64,000 nt of DNA, taken from the NCBI RefSeq assembly GCF_003947455.1, contig NZ_QHJH01000001.1, positions 62,001 through 126,000 on the forward strand, written 5' to 3'. Source of the stretch: Streptomyces sp. WAC 04229 (GTDB taxonomy: Bacteria; Actinomycetota; Actinomycetes; Streptomycetales; Streptomycetaceae). Of this stretch, positions 50,598 through 59,548 are shown piece after piece. Below the pieces are notes generated by a model. The model did not search any database. It had not been told where the DNA came from and worked only from the letters and a program-made list of their open reading frames with translations. Every line of letters begins with the position of its first letter. The first letter of the stretch is position 1. The translations under genes were made by a program, and so were the position numbers.

Positions 50598-51025
50598 GCG
50601 AGGGCTTCCCGGCACCCGGCGGGGCTCCCCTGGCGGGTCGGCTTCCGGTCCTGCGGCTCGGTGACGTCCTGCTGGTCACCCTGCAGGGAGACCTGCACGA
50701 CAGCACGGCGCAGCAGCTCCAGGAGGATCTCGCCGAGACCATCGTGGGCAGTGGCGCCACGGGTGTGATCATCGACATCTCCGGCGTGGAGATCGTCGAC
50801 TCCTTCCTCGGCCGCGTGCTGGCCGAGATCGCCGGGCAGAGCGGCCTGCTCGCCGCGCGCACCGTGGTGGTCGGCATGCGGCCGGCGGTCGCCATCACGC
50901 TGGTGGAGCTGGGTCTCACGCTGCCGGGCATGCGGACGGCGCTCAATACCGAGGCGGCCATGGAGTTCCTCACGGGGCAGGCCCCGACGTCCCGCTCCAG
51001 CGGCCTGCGCCGGGAGACTCAGTGA
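50594..51025 (+). CDS. rsbS: RsbS-like stressosome scaffold (STAS domain)
   Basis: A 143-residue STAS protein. LGDVLLVTLQGDLHDSTAQQ and VIIDISGVEIVDSFLGRVL are typical of RsbS; the Ser in VDSFLGR is the RsbT phosphorylation site. It would co-assemble with RsbR and sequester the RsbT kinase. The GTG at 50594 overlaps the rsbR stop as GTGA. A ~15-residue tail after the domain (PTSRSSGLRRETQ) is longer than in Bacillus. Next, rsbT starts at the stop codon of this gene. Confidence 0.87.
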   Translation: MSEGFPAPGGAPLAGRLPVLRLGDVLLVTLQGDLHDSTAQQLQEDLAETIVGSGATGVIIDISGVEIVDSFLGRVLAEIAGQSGLLAARTVVVGMRPAVAITLVELGLTLPGMRTALNTEAAMEFLTGQAPTSRSSGLRRETQ

Positions 51026-51465
51026 TGCACACTGCCGCGGGCTCCCAGGCCCGCCTGCCGATCCGTTCGGACATGGATCTGGTGTGGGTGCGACAGCATG
51101 TGCGCCAGGCCGCCGCACAGACCGGCTTCGGGCTGGTGGACCAGACCAAGCTGGTCACGGCCGCCAGTGAACTGGCTCGCAACACCCTCGTGTACGGCGG
51201 TGGCGGAACGATGGAGACGGAGCAGCTGACCGACGGGGGCGCCCGGGGGCTGCGGCTCACCTTCGCCGACGAGGGGCCGGGCATCGCGGATCTGGAGCAG
51301 GCGCTCAGCGACGGCTTCACCTCCGGTGAGGGCCTGGGCCTGGGGCTCGGCGGAGCCCGGCGGCTGGTGCACGAGTTCGCGATCGAGAGCGCCCCGGGCA
51401 CGGGCACGACGGTACGGGTGACGTCCTGGGTGGGCAGACCCCCGCGGCCGCGCGAGGAGTCCTGA
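51025..51465 (+). CDS. rsbT: RsbT-like switch kinase
   Basis: A ~146-residue GHKL kinase. N box: ASELARNTLVYGGGGTME; G1: FADEGPGIADLEQAL; G2: GEGLGLGLGGARRLVHEF; all motifs are intact, matching RsbT, which phosphorylates RsbR and RsbS and then activates the RsbU-type phosphatase. ATG at 51025 overlaps the rsbS stop; the GTG at 51022 (GTGA) with GGGAG is equally possible. The downstream gene starts at its own last base (TGATG), so translation is coupled. Confidence 0.88.
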   Translation: MHTAAGSQARLPIRSDMDLVWVRQHVRQAAAQTGFGLVDQTKLVTAASELARNTLVYGGGGTMETEQLTDGGARGLRLTFADEGPGIADLEQALSDGFTSGEGLGLGLGGARRLVHEFAIESAPGTGTTVRVTSWVGRPPRPREES

Positions 51466-52529
51466 TGCCACGCGTGTGGGACGTGCCGGTGCACGACTCG
51501 ACCCGGGTGCGTGACGTCCGGGTGGCCGCGGAACAGGCGGCGGCGCTGGCCGGACTGGACGAGCGGCGCACCGCCACCGCGGCGCTGGTGGCGACCGAGC
51601 TGGCCACCAACCTGCTCAAGCACGCCGGGGGCGGCCGGGTCCTCATCGACGTCGTCGCTCCGCCCGTCCTCGCCGGCGGCCGGGACGGGGCCCGGCTCGT
51701 GCAGGTCACCACGGTGGACCACGGCCCGGGGATCGCCGACGTGCCCGCCGCCCTGGGGGACGGTTTCACCACGGCGCGCTCCCTCGGTGCCGGTCTGGGC
51801 ACCTGCGCGCGTCTCTCGGACCACTTCGACCTGCACAGCGTGCCGGGGCGGGGCACGGTGGTGGCCGCCCGGATCGGCGCCGTACCCGACGGCCCGGCCG
51901 CCGAGCCGGGCCCGGCGGACCGGGTGCGGGCAGGCGGCGTCAACCTCCCCTTCGGCGGGGCGCAGTACTCCGGCGACGCCTGGGCCTGGGTGCGCGCGGG
52001 CGACCTGGTCACGCTGATGCTGGCCGACGGTCTGGGCCACGGCCCGGAGGCGGCCCATGCCTCGACCGCCGCCGTCGAGGCCCTGCGCGACGCGGCCCAC
52101 GTCACCCCCGCGGACGCGCTGCGGCGGCTCGACCGGGCGCTGACCGGCACCCGCGGCGCGGCCGTCGCGGTGGCCCAGGTCGACACGCGGGCCGGCGTGC
52201 TCAGGTTCGCCGGCGTCGGCAACATCGGGGCGAGGCTGTGCGAGGGCGGCACCTGGCGCCACCTGGTGTCCCGGCCCGGCATCATCGGCGCCCACCGGCC
52301 CACGACCCTGCGTGAGGAGACCGCGGACTGGGCGGACGACCGGGTGCTGGTGCTGCACAGCGACGGTCTGCCGAGCCGCTGGACGCCGACGCCGGAGACC
52401 TGCAGCACGACGGCCGACCCGGCGGTGACCGCCGCCGTCACCCTCCGCGACGCGAGCAGCCCGGCCCGCCCGGTGCGGGACGACACCGCGGTCGCCGTGC
52501 TGGCCCCCGTCCCGCCGGACCGCCCATGA
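51465..52529 (+). CDS. ATPase-PP2C fusion (RsbT-like domain joined to RsbX-like phosphatase)
   Basis: A 354-residue protein with two modules. Residues ~1-140 are an HATPase_c domain: ATELATNLLKHAGGGRVLI (N box), VDHGPGIADVPAAL (G1) and ARSLGAGLGTCARLSDHF (G2). Residues ~160-350 are a PP2C domain: GDLVTLMLADGLGHGPEA holds the metal-binding Asp and DDTAVAVLAPV the C-terminal one; it lacks the GGDWYD element of SpoIIE/RsbU, as in RsbX. RsbX resets the stressosome by dephosphorylating RsbR and RsbS, so the fusion may combine switch and reset. ATG at 51465; overlaps both neighbours. Confidence 0.85.
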   Translation: MPRVWDVPVHDSTRVRDVRVAAEQAAALAGLDERRTATAALVATELATNLLKHAGGGRVLIDVVAPPVLAGGRDGARLVQVTTVDHGPGIADVPAALGDGFTTARSLGAGLGTCARLSDHFDLHSVPGRGTVVAARIGAVPDGPAAEPGPADRVRAGGVNLPFGGAQYSGDAWAWVRAGDLVTLMLADGLGHGPEAAHASTAAVEALRDAAHVTPADALRRLDRALTGTRGAAVAVAQVDTRAGVLRFAGVGNIGARLCEGGTWRHLVSRPGIIGAHRPTTLREETADWADDRVLVLHSDGLPSRWTPTPETCSTTADPAVTAAVTLRDASSPARPVRDDTAVAVLAPVPPDRP

Positions 52530-54244
52530 CACGTACCTGGCAGATCAGCGACGTCACCGACGCGGCGCGGGCGCGCGTCGCCACCGCGCGGCTGGCCGCG
52601 GCCTGCGGCGTGCCGCCGCTGGAACGCACCCGGCTGACGGCCGCGGTCGGCGCGCAGCTGCGGCTGTGCCTGACCAAGGGCGGCACCTGGCGGCTGACCC
52701 TCGCGACGGGCCCCGCGTCGGCGGCCGGGAAGGGCGTCCTGCACGCCGTGGTGACCTCGCCGGACGCCGCGGCCGCGGGCGAGCCGCCGTGGCAGGCCAC
52801 GGTGGCCTGCCCCGAACCGGCCACGGATCTCGGGGACGGCGCCGTGCCGGACGACGCGGCCGGGCTGGCGGAGGCCCTGCTCGGTGCCGACGAGGACACG
52901 GCGCTGGTGCTGGAGCGGCTCGGCGAGCAGGAGGACCTGGTCGGCTTCCACCGCGAGGAGTTGCAGCAGACCAACCAGGGCGTCGTGGCGCTGCACGCGG
53001 AACTGGACGCCGCCGGGCGGGCCCAGCGGGAGGCGTTCGCCGCCGAACGCAAGGCCCGCACGGAGGCGGAGAACGCCCGGCGCCGGCTGACCTTCCTGGC
53101 GGACGCGAGCGCGGTGCTGACGGCGTCCCTGGACCACCACGAGATCGTGCGGCGGCTGCCGGATCTGCTGGTGCCCGAGTACGCGGCGAGCGTCGACGTC
53201 TGGCTGTTCGAGCAGGAGGACGGGCGGCCGGTGCAGGCGCGTCCGGCGGCAGCCGTGGTCGCGGCCCGCACCGGGCGGCCGCAGTACGCCGCCACGCACC
53301 CGGGGGGCCTGCCCGGCGTCCAGGACCAGCCGCCCTCGGCGCTGGACCCGGACCGGCCCGCGCTGTGCATCCCGCTGCCGACCCGGCTGGCGCCCCAGGG
53401 CGTGGTGACCCTGTCACCGCCCGGGGAGCTGTGGGACCCGGACGACGCCGTCATGCTGGTGGAGCTGACCCGGCGGGCGAGCATCGCGATCGACCACGCC
53501 CGGCGCTACCAGCACAACCGCGACATCGCGGAGACGCTCCAGCGGGCCCTGCTGACGGAGCTGCCCTCCCCTGCGGGCCTCGGGCTGGCCGCCCGCTATC
53601 TGCCGGCCACCCACGGGCTGAACATCGGCGGCGACTGGTACGACGCCTTCCGCCAGCCCGACGGCGGGGTCATCACCGTGGTCGGCGACGTCACCGGGCA
53701 CGGGCTGCGCGCCGCCGTGATGATGAGCCAGCTGCGTACCGCGCTGCGGGCGTACGCCGTGGACGGCGGCAGCCCGGGGCGGCTGCTGACCCGGCTGCAC
53801 ACGTTCCTGCACCATCTGCAGCCCGACCTGTTCGCCACCGCCGTCATCGCGCGCTTCCACCCCGACGACCCGACCCTGACATGGGCCGCCGCCGGCCATC
53901 CGCCGCCGGTGCTGCGGACGCCGGACGGGCAGGTGCGGATCCTGGACGACAAACCCGGCGCGATGCTCGGCATCCCGCTCCGCCAGGAGATCTCCGACCA
54001 CACGGTGCCGCTGGCGCCCGGTTCCACGCTGGCGCTGTACACGGACGGTCTGGTGGAGCGCCGCGCACAGGGCATAGACCCGGGCATCGGTCGACTGGCC
54101 GACGCGCTGGGCTCGTTCGCGCCGGCGAAACTGGAGACGGACCTGGAGGGTGCGGCGGACGGGCTCCTGGATCCGCTGCTCAGCGACTCCGAGCGGGACG
54201 ACGACGTGTGCCTGCTGCTGTGCCACCTCCGCGGCCCGGCCTGA
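52526..54244 (+). CDS. RsbU/SpoIIE-type PP2C phosphatase with N-terminal ATPase-like domain and GAF
   Basis: A 572-residue phosphatase. Residues ~1-100 resemble a degenerate HATPase (the N box and Gly-rich motifs are poor), then a coiled coil (REELQQTNQGVVALHAELDA through ARTEAENARRRL), a GAF-like domain (about 200-335) and a SpoIIE domain (about 345-570) with NIGGDWYDAF, GDVTGHGLRAA and ERDDDVCLLL. It should dephosphorylate a STAS antagonist and thereby switch on a sigma factor when RsbT or another partner activates it. ATGA overlap with the upstream fusion gene. Last gene of the rsbR-S-T cluster; ~170 bp separate it from the NADH dehydrogenase gene. Confidence 0.88.
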   Translation: MTRTWQISDVTDAARARVATARLAAACGVPPLERTRLTAAVGAQLRLCLTKGGTWRLTLATGPASAAGKGVLHAVVTSPDAAAAGEPPWQATVACPEPATDLGDGAVPDDAAGLAEALLGADEDTALVLERLGEQEDLVGFHREELQQTNQGVVALHAELDAAGRAQREAFAAERKARTEAENARRRLTFLADASAVLTASLDHHEIVRRLPDLLVPEYAASVDVWLFEQEDGRPVQARPAAAVVAARTGRPQYAATHPGGLPGVQDQPPSALDPDRPALCIPLPTRLAPQGVVTLSPPGELWDPDDAVMLVELTRRASIAIDHARRYQHNRDIAETLQRALLTELPSPAGLGLAARYLPATHGLNIGGDWYDAFRQPDGGVITVVGDVTGHGLRAAVMMSQLRTALRAYAVDGGSPGRLLTRLHTFLHHLQPDLFATAVIARFHPDDPTLTWAAAGHPPPVLRTPDGQVRILDDKPGAMLGIPLRQEISDHTVPLAPGSTLALYTDGLVERRAQGIDPGIGRLADALGSFAPAKLETDLEGAADGLLDPLLSDSERDDDVCLLLCHLRGPA

Positions 54245-54417
54245 CCGGCGGCACCACTCCCTGCGGCCGCGCCTGCCCGATCGCACCCGCCTGCCGCACC
54301 CGGCTGGCCGCACCGGCGTGGGCGCGGTGGGATTGTCGAGGTGCGAAGCAGCGATCCAGGGGCAGGCGAAGGGCGTTCGCGGCGGAACGTCCGAAGCCGC
54401 AGAAAGGGATGAACACC

Positions 54418-55785
54418 GTGACACGACCCAGGATTCTGGTGGTCGGCGCAGGTTTCGCCGGCGTCGAGTGCGTCCGCCGACTGGAGCGGAAGCTCGCCCC
54501 CGATGAAGCCGACGTCACCCTGGTGACACCGTTCTCCTACCAGCTCTACCTGCCCCTGCTGCCCCAGGTCGCCTCCGGGGTGCTGACCCCCCAGTCCATC
54601 GCCCTCTCCCTGCGCCGCAGCAGCCGCTACCGGACCCGGATCATCCCGGGCGGCGCCATCGGGGTGGACCTCAAGGCAAAGGTGTGCGTGGTGCGCACCA
54701 TCACCGACCAGATCGTCAACGAGCCGTACGACTACATCGTCCTCGCGCCCGGAAGCATCACCCGTACGTTCGACATCCCGGGGCTCACCGACAACGCGTT
54801 CGGCATGAAGACGCTGGCGGAGGCCGCGTACGTCCGCGACCACGTCATCTCCCAGCTGGATCTCGCCGACGCCAGCCAGGACCCGGTCGAGCGCGCCTCC
54901 CGGCTCCAGTTCGTGGTCGTGGGCGGCGGTTACGCCGGTACCGAGACCGCGGCCTGCCTGCAGCGGCTGACACACGCGGCCGTCAAGCGCTACAACCGGC
55001 TCGACCCGGGGCTGATCAAGTGGCACCTGATCGACATCGCCCCGAAGCTGATGCCCGAGCTGGGCGAGAAGCTCGGGCGCGACGCGCAGGAGGTCCTCGC
55101 CCGGCGCGGCATCGAGATCTCCCTGGGCGTGTCCATCGACAAGGCCGGGCCCGAGGAGGTCACCTTCACGGACGGCCGGGTGGTGCCGACCCGCACGCTG
55201 ATCTGGACGGCGGGCGTGGTGGCCAGCCCGCTGATGGCCACGCTCGGCGCGGAGACGGTCAAGGGGCGGCTCGCGGTCACCGCCGAGATGTGCCTGCCGG
55301 ACCACGACGGGGTGTTCGCGCTGGGCGACTCCGCCGCCGTGCCCGACCTCGCCAAGGGCCAGGACGGCGCGGTGTGCCCGCCCACCGCGCAGCACGCGAT
55401 GCGGCAGGGCCGGCACGTCGCCGAGAACCTCATCGCCACCCTGCGCAACCAGCCGATGCGGCCGTACGTGCACAAGGACCTCGGTCTGGTCGTGGACCTC
55501 GGCGGCACCGACGCGGTCTCCAAGCCGCTCGGCGTCGAGCTGAAGGGGCTGCCGGCGCAGGCCGTGGCCCGCGGCTACCACTGGTCGGCGCTGCGCACGG
55601 GGGTGGCCAAGGCCCGGGTGGCGGCGAACTGGGCGATCAACGCGGTGGCCGGCGACGATTTCGTCCGCACCGGCTTCCAGGCCCGCAAACCGGCCAAGCT
55701 GAAGGACTTCGAGTACACCGACGCCTATCTGACCCCGGAACAGGTACGGGAGCGGGTCGAGGGGGCGGGTCTCAAGGAGCGGTGA
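54418..55785 (+). CDS. Type II NADH dehydrogenase (NDH-2 family)
   Basis: A ~455-residue flavoprotein. RILVVGAGFAGVECVRRLE is the FAD-binding Rossmann loop, FVVVGGGYAGTETAACL the NADH-binding one, and GVFALGDSAAVPDL the second FAD motif, with TAQHAMRQGRHVAENLIATL after it. It oxidises NADH and passes electrons to menaquinone at the membrane without proton pumping; the C-terminal ~60 residues supply the membrane contact. The GTG at 54418 has AAAGGG ~9 nt upstream; an ATG at 54409 (MNTVTRP) is in frame but sits on that sequence. Surrounded by stress-signalling genes, it may be expressed under general stress. Confidence 0.87.
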   Translation: MTRPRILVVGAGFAGVECVRRLERKLAPDEADVTLVTPFSYQLYLPLLPQVASGVLTPQSIALSLRRSSRYRTRIIPGGAIGVDLKAKVCVVRTITDQIVNEPYDYIVLAPGSITRTFDIPGLTDNAFGMKTLAEAAYVRDHVISQLDLADASQDPVERASRLQFVVVGGGYAGTETAACLQRLTHAAVKRYNRLDPGLIKWHLIDIAPKLMPELGEKLGRDAQEVLARRGIEISLGVSIDKAGPEEVTFTDGRVVPTRTLIWTAGVVASPLMATLGAETVKGRLAVTAEMCLPDHDGVFALGDSAAVPDLAKGQDGAVCPPTAQHAMRQGRHVAENLIATLRNQPMRPYVHKDLGLVVDLGGTDAVSKPLGVELKGLPAQAVARGYHWSALRTGVAKARVAANWAINAVAGDDFVRTGFQARKPAKLKDFEYTDAYLTPEQVRERVEGAGLKER

Positions 55786-55873
55786 CCCCGCGGCCGGGAC
55801 CGGCCCGCGGCATGACATGCTGAGAAGTGGATCTCGGCGTGAACCGGCCGGGAATCGGCTGTGAATCGGGAGA

Positions 55874-58132
55874 GTGTACGGCGGCGTGAAGGCAGCGGGG
55901 CGCTCGGTGCGGACACGGCTGCGGGACAGCGTCGCCGCGTCCGACCCCGGGCTGTTGCGGCTGACGGCGGGACTGCGGACGGTGGGCGCCATCGCGCTGA
56001 CGCTGGCGGTGCTCGCCGTGTTCGGCGTGGACGTCAAGCATCTGGTGGCGGGCGCCATGGCGGCGATGGTCGCCACGTTCGCCATCCGGGAGAAGGAGCT
56101 GGGCCCGCAGGCCGTGACGCTGGCGCTGGGCCTGCCCGTCGCCCTGGCCTCGGTGTCGCTGAGCGCGCTGCTGACCTCGCGGGTGGTCCTCGGCGACGCG
56201 GTCTTCGTCGTCCTGATCTTCTGCGCGGTCTTCGTCCGCCGGTTCGGCGACCGCGGCACCGCGCTGGGGCTGATCGGCTTCCAGGTCTACTTCGTGTCGC
56301 TGTTCGTCGGCGCGAAGGTGTCCGGGCTGCCGGCCCTGTGGACCGCCATCGCGGTGGCGTTCGCGTCCAGCGCGGTGGTGCGCTTCGGGATCGTACCGGC
56401 GACGCCGGCGCGGATCCTGCAACGGCTGCGGCAGGCGTTCCGGGCCCGCCTGGCGCAGCTGATCGCCTCACAGGAGGAGCTGCTCGACGCCGGTCCCGAC
56501 GACATCGAGAAGACCCTGGAGCGGCTGCGCGAGGGCACCGCGCGGCTGCACGAGACGGCCCTGATGATCCAGTCCCGGCTGGAGGAGGGCACGCCCGACG
56601 AGTCCACCGCGCGGCTGGTGCAGCGCCGCGTCGCGGACGCCGAGATCGCCGCCGAGCGGCTGGGCCTGCTGCTGCTGACCGCGCGCAGCGCCGAGCGGGC
56701 GGACACCCTGACGCTGCACCTGCCGGGAGCGCCCGCGCCCTCGGTGGGCCACTCGCCGGCGCCCGGTGAGGCGACGGACATACTGCGCCGGGACCTGGCG
56801 GCGCTGCGCACGCTGGTGCTGAGGCCGCCGGCCGAGGCGCGCGGGACCGCGCTGTCCCATTTGCGCAACCGGCTCCTGGGCTACCGCGACGAGGAGAACC
56901 TGCCCGAGGCGACCCCGGCCGTCCAGGACGTGTTCCGCGGGATCGGTGAGAGCGCGCGGGCGGTCATGGGCCTGCGGATCGCGCTGGACGGGCCGCAGGA
57001 CGAGTCGGACGACTCACCGGCGACGGCCCGTTCCCGGGAGGAGCTGGACGCCGAGGACGCGGCGATCGACGCCGGCGAGGAGGCGGCCGCCGAGGACGAG
57101 CCGACCGGGCTCAGGCGCCCCACGACGCGGGCCGCGGTGCAGGTGGCGGTGGGGTCGTCGCTGGCCATCGTGGGCGGTGAGTTCCTGTCGACGCAGCGCT
57201 GGTACTGGGCGGTCCTCACCTGCTGGATCGTCTTCATCAACACCGCGTCCACCGGAGAGATCCTGGTCAAGGGCTACCGCCGGCTGCTGGGCACCGTGCT
57301 GGGGGTGGTGGCCGGCATCGTGCTGGCCGGCCTGGTCGGCAACCACACCTGGACCGCGTTCGGGCTGGTGCTGGTGCTGATCTTCGCGATGTTCTACACG
57401 GTGCCGCTGTCGTACACGCTCATGTCGTTCTTCGTCACGGCGATGCTGGGGCTGCTGTACACCCTGCTGCACACGTACAGCATGTCCGTGCTGCTGCTGC
57501 GGGTGGAGGAGACGGCGCTGGGCGCGGCGTGCGGGATCGTCGCGGCGGCCCTGGTGCTGCCGATACGGACCGACCGGCGGACGAACGAACTGCTCGGCAC
57601 GGTGCTGGAGCGGCTCACCGACGTCACCGAGGGCGCCGTCGACCAGCTCAGCGGTGGTCCCGCGGCCGACCTGCTGGACACGGCCCGGGAGCTGGACCAG
57701 GCGCTCGGCGACCTGCGGGCCGCCGTGCAGCCGCTCACCCACCCGATCACGCCGCTGCGCTCGCGGCGCAACACGGCGCAGTACGTGGTCGCGCTGCTGG
57801 AGACCTGCGCCTACCACGCGCGGTCGCTGGCCGCGACGGCCGAGCTGCTGCCCACCCACCCGTCGATCGCGGCCGACCCGAGGCTGCGCGGGGCGGTGCG
57901 GCGCACGGTGCGCAACATCGAGGCGATCGCCGCCCACGTCGAGGACGAGGACACCGTGACCGAGGTGGAGACCGGCCCCTCGATCGCCTCGCTGCTGGAG
58001 CCGGACGCCGCCGGGACGCCCCGGTACGGCAGGATCACCGGCCGGGTGCTGCGGCACCTGGAGCGGCTGGACGAGGCGGTGGTCGGCCTCGCCCGGCCGC
58101 TGGGTGTGGCCGTGAAGACTCCGCAGCGCTGA
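55874..58132 (+). CDS. FUSC/aromatic-acid-exporter-like integral membrane protein
   Basis: A ~752-residue membrane protein with two hydrophobic blocks: residues ~35-175 (six segments, e.g. VGAIALTLAVLAVFGVDV, LVAGAMAAMVATFAI) and ~415-570 (AAVQVAVGSSLAIVGGEFLS, RLLGTVLGVVAGIVLAGLV, FGLVLVLIFAMFYTVPLS). A large cytosolic helical part (about 180-410) lies between, with REKELGP early and an acidic linker (EELDAEDAAIDAGEEAAAED). The C-terminal ~180 residues are helical and soluble. This FUSC-like architecture is seen in efflux proteins, but no substrate is known. GTG at 55874; GTG at 55886 is possible. It converges on the next gene with 18 bp between stops. Confidence 0.8.
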   Translation: MYGGVKAAGRSVRTRLRDSVAASDPGLLRLTAGLRTVGAIALTLAVLAVFGVDVKHLVAGAMAAMVATFAIREKELGPQAVTLALGLPVALASVSLSALLTSRVVLGDAVFVVLIFCAVFVRRFGDRGTALGLIGFQVYFVSLFVGAKVSGLPALWTAIAVAFASSAVVRFGIVPATPARILQRLRQAFRARLAQLIASQEELLDAGPDDIEKTLERLREGTARLHETALMIQSRLEEGTPDESTARLVQRRVADAEIAAERLGLLLLTARSAERADTLTLHLPGAPAPSVGHSPAPGEATDILRRDLAALRTLVLRPPAEARGTALSHLRNRLLGYRDEENLPEATPAVQDVFRGIGESARAVMGLRIALDGPQDESDDSPATARSREELDAEDAAIDAGEEAAAEDEPTGLRRPTTRAAVQVAVGSSLAIVGGEFLSTQRWYWAVLTCWIVFINTASTGEILVKGYRRLLGTVLGVVAGIVLAGLVGNHTWTAFGLVLVLIFAMFYTVPLSYTLMSFFVTAMLGLLYTLLHTYSMSVLLLRVEETALGAACGIVAAALVLPIRTDRRTNELLGTVLERLTDVTEGAVDQLSGGPAADLLDTARELDQALGDLRAAVQPLTHPITPLRSRRNTAQYVVALLETCAYHARSLAATAELLPTHPSIAADPRLRGAVRRTVRNIEAIAAHVEDEDTVTEVETGPSIASLLEPDAAGTPRYGRITGRVLRHLERLDEAVVGLARPLGVAVKTPQR

Positions 58133-58150
58133 GCTGCCGGAGCCGGGCGG

Positions 58151-58585
58151 TCAGAAGTCGCTGGGCAGACCGCTCGCCTCGGCGATGCCGCGCAGTTCCT
58201 CGTTCTGCCGGTGGCGTTCCTTGAGGTAGTCGGCTATCTCGCCGAGGCGTTCGGGGTCGGCGGCGGTGGTCGCGTCGGTGACGACCCGGACGGGGCCGGT
58301 CTCGTCGGTGCTGATCTCGACGACTTCGTTGTCCAGCCGCCCGGTGACGGCGGTGGCGATGACCAGGGCGGCCTCGTCCCTGATCTCCTGGGGCAGCGCC
58401 TCGGCGTTGTCCCCGTCCAGGGAGAAGTCGATGCTCGGCATCTGCTGCTCGTCGATCGCCTGGAGGACCGGTTCCACCACGCTGAGCAGCAGCTGGTAGT
58501 CGTCGTTCGGCATGCGGACGCGCAGGAGGTCGAGGTAGACGTCCACGGGACGTCCGTCCGGCGGAGGAATCTCGTGTTCGTTCAT
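58151..58585 (-). CDS. Conserved hypothetical protein
   Basis: A 144-residue acidic cytosolic protein I do not recognise as a named family. It starts MNEHEIPPPDGRPVDVYLDLL. The middle (PNDDYQLLLSVVEPVLQAID and DNEVVEISTDETGPVRVVTD) alternates predicted helix and strand; the C-terminus is helical (YLKERHRQNEELRG). No signal peptide or membrane segment. It is 28 bp downstream of the DUF1206 gene on the same strand, so probably co-transcribed with it. Confidence 0.75.
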   Translation of the reverse strand: MNEHEIPPPDGRPVDVYLDLLRVRMPNDDYQLLLSVVEPVLQAIDEQQMPSIDFSLDGDNAEALPQEIRDEAALVIATAVTGRLDNEVVEISTDETGPVRVVTDATTAADPERLGEIADYLKERHRQNEELRGIAEASGLPSDF

Positions 58586-58613
58586 TCGCCCCGTGTTCCC
58601 CGTGGTGCCCGGC

Positions 58614-59447
58614 TCAGACGCGGCGCCAGCGAGCCAGCGCGAAGGAGAACACCCCGAACAGCACCAGACCGGCGGCCACGAGGGCCAGGAGCCAGGGGCC
58701 GAGGGGGGTGTCGGCGAAGGAGCGGAGCGTGTCGTCGAGGCCCTTGGCCTGATCGGGTTCGTAGTCCACCGCGGCCCGCACCGCGAAGGCGCCCGCCGCC
58801 GCGAAGACGGCTCCGCGGGCCACTCCCCCGCCGACGCCGGTGACGTCGAGCAGCGTCCGGGCCCGGGAGCTGAGGGCGCCGAGCTTCAGCTTCTTGTGGT
58901 AGCTGCGGCGGAGGGCCTGCACGGCGATCACCACTCCGGCGACGACGACGCCGGCTCCGGCCAGTCCCACGATCCACTGCCCCGCGGGCATCTCCATGAC
59001 CTTGGCCGTGACGTCCCGGGACTGCTGGTCGCTCGAGCCGCTGCCGCCCGCGCCGGCCGCGAAGGCCAGGACGGAGTAGGCGACGAAGGCGTAGAAGACG
59101 CAGCGGGCCGCGGCCGGCAGCCGCTTCTTGGCCTTGTGCCCGTCCTTGCCGGTGGCGCCGAAGGCCGCCTCGGACAGCCGCCACAGGGCCATGCCGACGA
59201 GTCCGATGCCCAGCGCCCACAGCAGGACGGCGCCGAACGGTTTGTCCGCCAGCTCCTCCAGGGCGCCGCCCCGGTCCGCCTGCCGGTTTCCGCTGCCGAA
59301 GGCGATCTGCAGGGCCAGGATGCCGACCAGCAGGTAGATGACTCCGCGGGCGGTGAGCCCCGCCCTGGCGGCCCCCTCGGCGGCCGATCCGTTCGCGGCC
59401 CTCCGGGCGGTGCCGCGGCCTGTACGTGCCATGACTCGTGCGTTCAT
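58614..59447 (-). CDS. DUF1206 family membrane protein
   Basis: A 277-residue integral membrane protein. It has about six hydrophobic segments arranged as three repeats of two (GVIYLLVGILALQIAFGSG; AVLLWALGIGLVGMALWRL; CVFYAFVAYSVLAFAAGAG; WIVGLAGAGVVVAGVVIAV; ARGAVFAAAGAFAVRAAVD; WLLALVAAGLVLFGVFSFAL), each preceded by ARxGLTARG-like or GhK-rich loops. This triplicated pattern is the DUF1206 hallmark; function is unknown, although members often sit near stress genes. ATG at 59447 has GGGGAGG about 5 nt upstream. The next gene upstream is the sigma factor, 101 bp away. Confidence 0.87.
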   Translation of the reverse strand: MNARVMARTGRGTARRAANGSAAEGAARAGLTARGVIYLLVGILALQIAFGSGNRQADRGGALEELADKPFGAVLLWALGIGLVGMALWRLSEAAFGATGKDGHKAKKRLPAAARCVFYAFVAYSVLAFAAGAGGSGSSDQQSRDVTAKVMEMPAGQWIVGLAGAGVVVAGVVIAVQALRRSYHKKLKLGALSSRARTLLDVTGVGGGVARGAVFAAAGAFAVRAAVDYEPDQAKGLDDTLRSFADTPLGPWLLALVAAGLVLFGVFSFALARWRRV

Positions 59448-59548
59448 GTGGACCTCCCCTCCCGGACACCGCATGCCCCGGCATCGGCGCCGCACGCACG
59501 GTCCGGCCCGTACACCGCCCAGCGGTGTACGGGCCGGAGTTCACGCCG

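Noticed and set aside
52666..54417. Open frame continuous with the NDH-2 gene on its upstream side
   Set aside because: Arg/Gly/Ala-rich translation overlapping the RsbU-like gene in another frame; NDH-2 similarity starts at MTRPRILVVGAG near 54418.
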